A stretch of DNA of 39,432 nt from Streptomyces alboflavus (GTDB taxonomy: Bacteria > Actinomycetota > Actinomycetes > Streptomycetales > Streptomycetaceae), in NCBI RefSeq assembly GCF_000716675.1, contig NZ_JNXT01000070.1:1-39432 (forward strand). Direction: 5' to 3'. The position numbers and the translations under genes are program-made. Shown piece by piece: positions 35,955 to 39,432 of this stretch; the stretch's first letter is position 1; every line of letters begins with the position of its first letter. A model generated the notes under the pieces. The model did no database searches and was not told the DNA's origin. It was given only the letters and a program-made list of their open reading frames with translations.

Positions 35955-36404
35955 GGGTCGCGCGTCTCCTCACGGGACTCGAACTGAACTCTGTCAACAA
36001 GACAGACGCTCGAAACGCCCAAAAGGTGCCCTGTATCGGCAAATTCGCCGAAGATTGTGCGGACGGGGCAGCTGACGGCTCTTTGCCACGCAGCCCGGGC
36101 CACCCGAAGACGCACCCTCAAGGAGAACTCCCGCCTTCGCTCCCTGAACCGGAGCGCGCGACCGCGCACGGAGCCGACGGCCGGCGCCACGAGGCGCGGA
36201 CACACGGCGTCTTGAGGCACGTATGTGCGGATGGCCCGAGCGAAGTGTCCGTATTGCGGCATTTCTAGAAGTTCATCTAGCCTGATCAAACGGACCCGGC
36301 ACTGCTTGAACCCCCGAGCAGGCAGTGCCGGGCTCCTCCCGTGTCAGGCCCTGTGCGTCACCCGAGGGGCGACCCCGTGCTGAGCAGCGAGTAGCGTGTT
36401 ACCC
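35955..36404. other. 450-base interval before dapA, no gene; thyX not found here
   Basis: No frame has good coding bias. The stretch is relatively AT-rich around 36000-36060 and 36240-36290. A strong hairpin lies at 36295-36332 and a probable dapA promoter at the right end. In several actinobacteria thyX (flavin-dependent thymidylate synthase, about 240 residues) lies directly before dapA. It is not present here and no remnant of its RHR motif was seen. Confidence 0.55.
36295..36332 (+). terminator. Strong hairpin upstream of dapA
   Basis: An 11-bp perfect stem CCCGGCACTGC/GCAGTGCCGGG around a 16-base loop. There is no T tract. No plus-strand gene is visible immediately before it, so it is either a terminator left by a lost gene or insulation of the dapA unit. 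Confidence 0.6.
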
Positions 36405-36405
36405 A
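36392..36405 (+). promoter_or_regulatory. dapA promoter giving a leaderless transcript
   Basis: TAGCGT (36392-36397) fits TAnnnT and is followed by seven bases and then the A of the dapA ATG (36405), so transcription would start at or next to the start codon. No Shine-Dalgarno is present before the ATG, which agrees with leaderless translation, common in actinobacteria. The -35 is not clear. Confidence 0.5.
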
Positions 36406-37304
36406 TGGCTCCGACCTCCACTCCGCAGACCCCCTTCGGGAGGGTCCTCACCGCCATGGTCACGCCCTTCACGGCGGACGGCGCACTCGACCTCGACGGC
36501 GCGCGCCAGCTCGCCGCCCACCTGGTGGACGCAGGCAACGACGGCCTGATCGTCAACGGCACCACGGGCGAGTCCCCGACCACCAGCGACGCGGAGAAAG
36601 CAGAGCTGGTACGAGCGGTGGTGGACGCCGTCGGAGGCCGCGCCCACGTCGTGGCCGGAGTCGGCACGAACGACACCCGGCACAGCATCGAACTGGCCCG
36701 CGCGGCCGAGAGCGCCGGCGCACACGGCCTGCTCACGGTCACGCCGTACTACAACAAGCCCCCGCAGGAGGGCCTCTTCCGGCACTTCACGGCGATCGCC
36801 GACGCCACCGAGCTGCCGGTGATGCTCTACGACATCCCGGGCCGCAGCGGCGTACCGATCAACACCGAAACGATCGTGCGCCTCGCCGAGCACCCGCGTA
36901 TCGTCGCCAACAAGGACGCCAAGGGCGACCTCGGCCGCGCCAGCTGGGCCATCGCCCGCTCCGGCCTCGCCTGGTACTCCGGCGACGACATGCTCAACCT
37001 GCCGCTGCTCTCGGTCGGCGCCTGCGGCTTCGTCTCCGTCGTCAGCCATGTCGTCACGCCGGAGCTGCGCGCCATGATCGACGCCCACACCAGCGGGGAC
37101 GTCCAGAAGGCCACCGAGATCCACCAGAAGCTGCTCCCGGTCTTCACGGGCATGTTCCGTACGCAGGGTGTGATCACCACCAAGGCGGCGCTCGCCCTGC
37201 AGGGCCGCCCCGGCGGACCGCTGCGCCTGCCGCTGGTCGAGCTCTCACCCGAGGAGACGGCCCAGCTCAAGATCGATCTTGCCGCCGGTGGGGTACAGCT
37301 TTAA
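36405..37304 (+). CDS. dapA: 4-hydroxy-tetrahydrodipicolinate synthase
   Basis: 299 residues from ATG 36405. This is a (beta/alpha)8 class I aldolase: GTTGESPT loop (52-59), the YYNKPPQEG segment, Tyr142 (LYDIPGRSGV) and the Schiff-base Lys170 (VANKDAKGD). It condenses pyruvate with aspartate semialdehyde at the entry to the diaminopimelate/lysine branch, and DapB (encoded upstream) takes the next step. It probably shares a transcript with rnj, 130 bases downstream. Confidence 0.97.
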   Translation: MAPTSTPQTPFGRVLTAMVTPFTADGALDLDGARQLAAHLVDAGNDGLIVNGTTGESPTTSDAEKAELVRAVVDAVGGRAHVVAGVGTNDTRHSIELARAAESAGAHGLLTVTPYYNKPPQEGLFRHFTAIADATELPVMLYDIPGRSGVPINTETIVRLAEHPRIVANKDAKGDLGRASWAIARSGLAWYSGDDMLNLPLLSVGACGFVSVVSHVVTPELRAMIDAHTSGDVQKATEIHQKLLPVFTGMFRTQGVITTKAALALQGRPGGPLRLPLVELSPEETAQLKIDLAAGGVQL

Positions 37305-37386
37305 CCACAGACTTCACAACTGAATAGGCAACACCGCAGGCCACATGCCTGCACCCACACAACTGCTACTGCACGAACGTCATGCG

Positions 37387-37413
37387 CGCCACGTGCCCCG
37401 GAGGTACGTGGCG
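37387..37413 (+). promoter_or_regulatory. Hairpin just upstream of the rnj ribosome binding site
   Basis: A perfect 8-bp stem CGCCACGT/ACGTGGCG with an 11-base loop (containing CCCCGGAGG) ends 21 bases before the TTG start and just before GAGGAG. The loop itself carries a GGAGG sequence. A 5'-untranslated hairpin in an RNase J mRNA is a reasonable autoregulation site, but that is inference. Confidence 0.4.
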
Positions 37414-37434
37414 TGTGTGGTTGAGGAGAGTCTT

Positions 37435-39120
37435 TTGAGTCATCCGCATCCTGAACTCGGCGCCCCGCCGAAGCTCCCGAAGGGCGGCCTGCGGGTCACC
37501 CCGCTGGGCGGCCTCGGCGAGATCGGCCGCAACATGACCGTCTTCGAGTACGACGGGCGTCTCCTGATCGTCGACTGCGGAGTGCTCTTCCCCGAGGAGG
37601 AGCAGCCCGGAATCGACCTGATCCTGCCGGACTTCACGTCCATCCGGGACCGCCTCGACGACATCGAGGGCATCGTCCTCACGCACGGCCACGAGGACCA
37701 CATCGGCGGTGTCCCCTATCTCCTGCGCGAGAAGCCGGACATCCCGCTGATCGGCTCCAAGCTGACCCTCGCCCTGATCGAGGCGAAGCTCCAGGAGCAC
37801 CGCATCCGGCCCTACACGCTCGAGGTCGCCGAGGGCCACCGCGAGCGCGTCGGTCCCTTCGACTGCGAGTTCGTCGCGGTCAACCACTCCATCCCGGACG
37901 CGCTCGCGGTCGCCATCCGCACGCCCGCGGGCATGGTCGTGCACACCGGCGACTTCAAGATGGACCAGCTCCCGCTGGACCGTCGCCTGACCGACCTGCA
38001 CGCCTTCGCGCGCCTGAGTGAGGAGGGCATCGACCTCCTCCTCTCCGACTCGACGAACGCCGAGGTCCCGGGCTTCGTCCCGCCGGAGCGCGACATCTCG
38101 AACGTGCTCCGCCAGGTCTTCGCGGGCGCCCGCAAGCGGATCATCGTGGCCAGCTTCGCCAGCCATGTGCACCGCATCCAGCAGATCCTCGACGCGGCGC
38201 ACGAGTACGGCCGCCGGGTCGCCTTCGTCGGCCGCTCCATGGTCAGGAACATGGGCATCGCCCGTGACCTCGGCTATCTGAAGGTCCCGCCGGGCCTGGT
38301 CGTCGACGTCAAGACCCTCGACGACCTGCCGGACCACGAGGTCGTCCTGGTCTGCACGGGCTCCCAGGGCGAGCCGATGGCCGCGCTCTCCCGCATGGCC
38401 AACCGGGACCACCAGATCCGCATCGTCTCGGGCGACACGGTGATCCTGGCGTCGTCGCTCATCCCGGGCAACGAGAACGCGGTCTACCGCGTCATCAACG
38501 GCCTGACCCGCTGGGGCGCCAACGTCGTCCACAAGGGCAACGCCAAGGTGCACGTCTCGGGCCACGCCTCGGCCGGCGAGCTGCTGTACTTCTACAACAT
38601 CTGCAAGCCGAAGAACCTGATGCCGGTCCACGGCGAATGGCGCCACCTGCGCGCCAACGCCGAGCTCGGCGCCCTCACCGGCGTCCCGCACGACCGCATC
38701 GTCATCGCCGAGGACGGCGTCGTGGTCGACCTCGTCGCGGGCAAGGCCAAGATCGTCGGCAAGGTCCAGGCGGGGTACGTGTACGTCGACGGTCTCTCCG
38801 TCGGTGATGTGGGCGAGCCCGCCCTGAAGGACCGCAAGATCCTCGGGGACGAGGGCATCATCTCGGTCTTCGTGGTGGTGGACTCCTCCACCGGGAAGAT
38901 CACCGGCGGTCCGCACGTCCAGGCCCGGGGCTCCGGCATCGAGGACTCGGCGTTCAACGCCGTCATCCCGAAGGTCCAGGAAGTCCTCGAGAAGTCGGCC
39001 CAGGACGGCGTCGTCGAACCCCACCAGCTGCAGCAGCTCATCCGCCGCACGCTGGGCAAGTGGGTGTCGGACAACTACCGCCGCCGCCCGATGATCCTGC
39101 CGGTCGTCGTCGAGGTCTGA
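37435..39120 (+). CDS. rnj: Ribonuclease J
   Basis: 561 residues from TTG 37435 with GAGGAG six bases upstream; this start gives the length I know for Streptomyces RNase J. Metallo-beta-lactamase/beta-CASP fold: H84-G-H86-E-D88-H89 zinc motif, 'VHTGDFKMD', 'DSTNAEVPG', the beta-CASP region ('FASHVHRIQQILDAA') and 'VSGHASAGEL', and a C-terminal domain ending 'RRRPMILPVVVEV'. RNase J acts as an endonuclease and 5' to 3' exonuclease and takes part in mRNA decay and rRNA maturation. The location directly before an rRNA operon is notable. A perfect hairpin terminator follows. Confidence 0.97.
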   Translation: MSHPHPELGAPPKLPKGGLRVTPLGGLGEIGRNMTVFEYDGRLLIVDCGVLFPEEEQPGIDLILPDFTSIRDRLDDIEGIVLTHGHEDHIGGVPYLLREKPDIPLIGSKLTLALIEAKLQEHRIRPYTLEVAEGHRERVGPFDCEFVAVNHSIPDALAVAIRTPAGMVVHTGDFKMDQLPLDRRLTDLHAFARLSEEGIDLLLSDSTNAEVPGFVPPERDISNVLRQVFAGARKRIIVASFASHVHRIQQILDAAHEYGRRVAFVGRSMVRNMGIARDLGYLKVPPGLVVDVKTLDDLPDHEVVLVCTGSQGEPMAALSRMANRDHQIRIVSGDTVILASSLIPGNENAVYRVINGLTRWGANVVHKGNAKVHVSGHASAGELLYFYNICKPKNLMPVHGEWRHLRANAELGALTGVPHDRIVIAEDGVVVDLVAGKAKIVGKVQAGYVYVDGLSVGDVGEPALKDRKILGDEGIISVFVVVDSSTGKITGGPHVQARGSGIEDSAFNAVIPKVQEVLEKSAQDGVVEPHQLQQLIRRTLGKWVSDNYRRRPMILPVVVEV

Positions 39121-39152
39121 CGGTCGCCCGACCGGTCTGACCACCGGCCTCC

Positions 39153-39194
39153 TGGAGCGGGGCGCCTCGATTTGCATCGGGGCGCCCCGCTCCA
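39153..39194 (+). terminator. rnj terminator
   Basis: A 14-bp perfect stem TGGAGCGGGGCGCC/GGCGCCCCGCTCCA, extended by CGA/TCG around a TTTGCA loop, 32 bases after the rnj stop. It separates rnj from the rRNA operon promoters. Confidence 0.85.
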
Positions 39195-39259
39195 GTACGT
39201 TTACGGCTCCGCCAGACGGGGAAGCGCCGCGCACAGTCGTGCCGGAGGCCGACTCGGAC

Positions 39260-39432
39260 GGGGCGGAAATTCCGACTCAGAATCTCTGATAAAGTCGGAG
39301 CCGCCGGAAAGGGAAACGCGAAAGCGAAGACCTGGAAAGCACCGAGGAAATCGGATCGGAACGGGAAGCCGGAAAGATCTGATAGAGTCGGAAACGCAAG
39401 AACAAAAGAAACACCGAAGGGAAGCGCCCGGA
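39260..39432 (+). promoter_or_regulatory. rRNA operon promoter/leader region (16S gene lies beyond the right edge)
   Basis: This sequence is recognisable as the upstream leader of Streptomyces 16S-23S-5S operons. Two imperfect copies of CTGATA-A/G-AGTCGGA occur, with -10-like hexamers TAAAGT (39290-39295) and TAGAGT (39383-39388), followed by the purine-rich leader ending AAGGGAAGCGCCCGGA. The first -10 is flanked by an inverted repeat TCCGACT...AGTCGGA (39271-39299). The -35 elements do not match consensus, which is usual for several rrn promoters in this genus. The 16S gene itself is not in the window. Confidence 0.85.

Overview
The window is chromosomal DNA from a Streptomyces species or a very close relative. 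The evidence is very high G+C coding DNA with frequent GTG and TTG starts, a BldB developmental protein, the Streptomyces-type ESX (type VII secretion, T7SS) locus, and a final ~170 bases that I recognise as the promoter and leader region of a Streptomyces 16S-23S-5S rRNA operon.

Positions 1-9225 hold the first half of the secretion machine. On the minus strand are eccE, a coupled companion gene and a very large EspI-like MinD/ParA ATPase with a proline/glutamine-rich N-terminal half, cut by the left window edge. On the plus strand are eccB and the mycosin mycP.

Positions 9246-17712 are accessory and substrate genes. A minus-strand cassette of visibly lower G+C encodes a helical protein, a 749-residue protein and a lipoprotein. 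A 977-base gene-free stretch follows. Then comes a plus-strand chain: a helical protein, a WXG/PPE-like protein, a second mycosin, esxB and esxA, ending at a strong hairpin terminator.

Positions 17908-21136 (minus) are a decaying polymorphic-toxin module. It has a broken SseB-like gene, a WXG-motif protein, and a T7SS-signal/Rhs toxin gene carrying several frameshifts, a large out-of-frame deletion and a premature stop. A small, apparently intact, probable immunity gene follows. Beyond it are bldB (21177-21512), the three-ATPase motor eccC (minus) and, divergently, the membrane channel eccD and an anchored beta-propeller protein.

From 29359 to the right edge the window is conserved housekeeping: rpsO, pnp, an M16 peptidase, dapB, a small membrane protein, two minus-strand membrane proteins, dapA, rnj (RNase J) and the rRNA operon leader. 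Two RNA-degradation enzymes (PNPase and RNase J) sit here, each preceded by hairpins close to its ribosome binding site.

Most worth a second look are the toxin graveyard with a surviving immunity gene, the lower-G+C cassette at 9246-12610 as a candidate T7SS effector/accessory system, the second mycosin inside the esxBA transcription unit, and the hairpin-rich leaders of rpsO, pnp and rnj.
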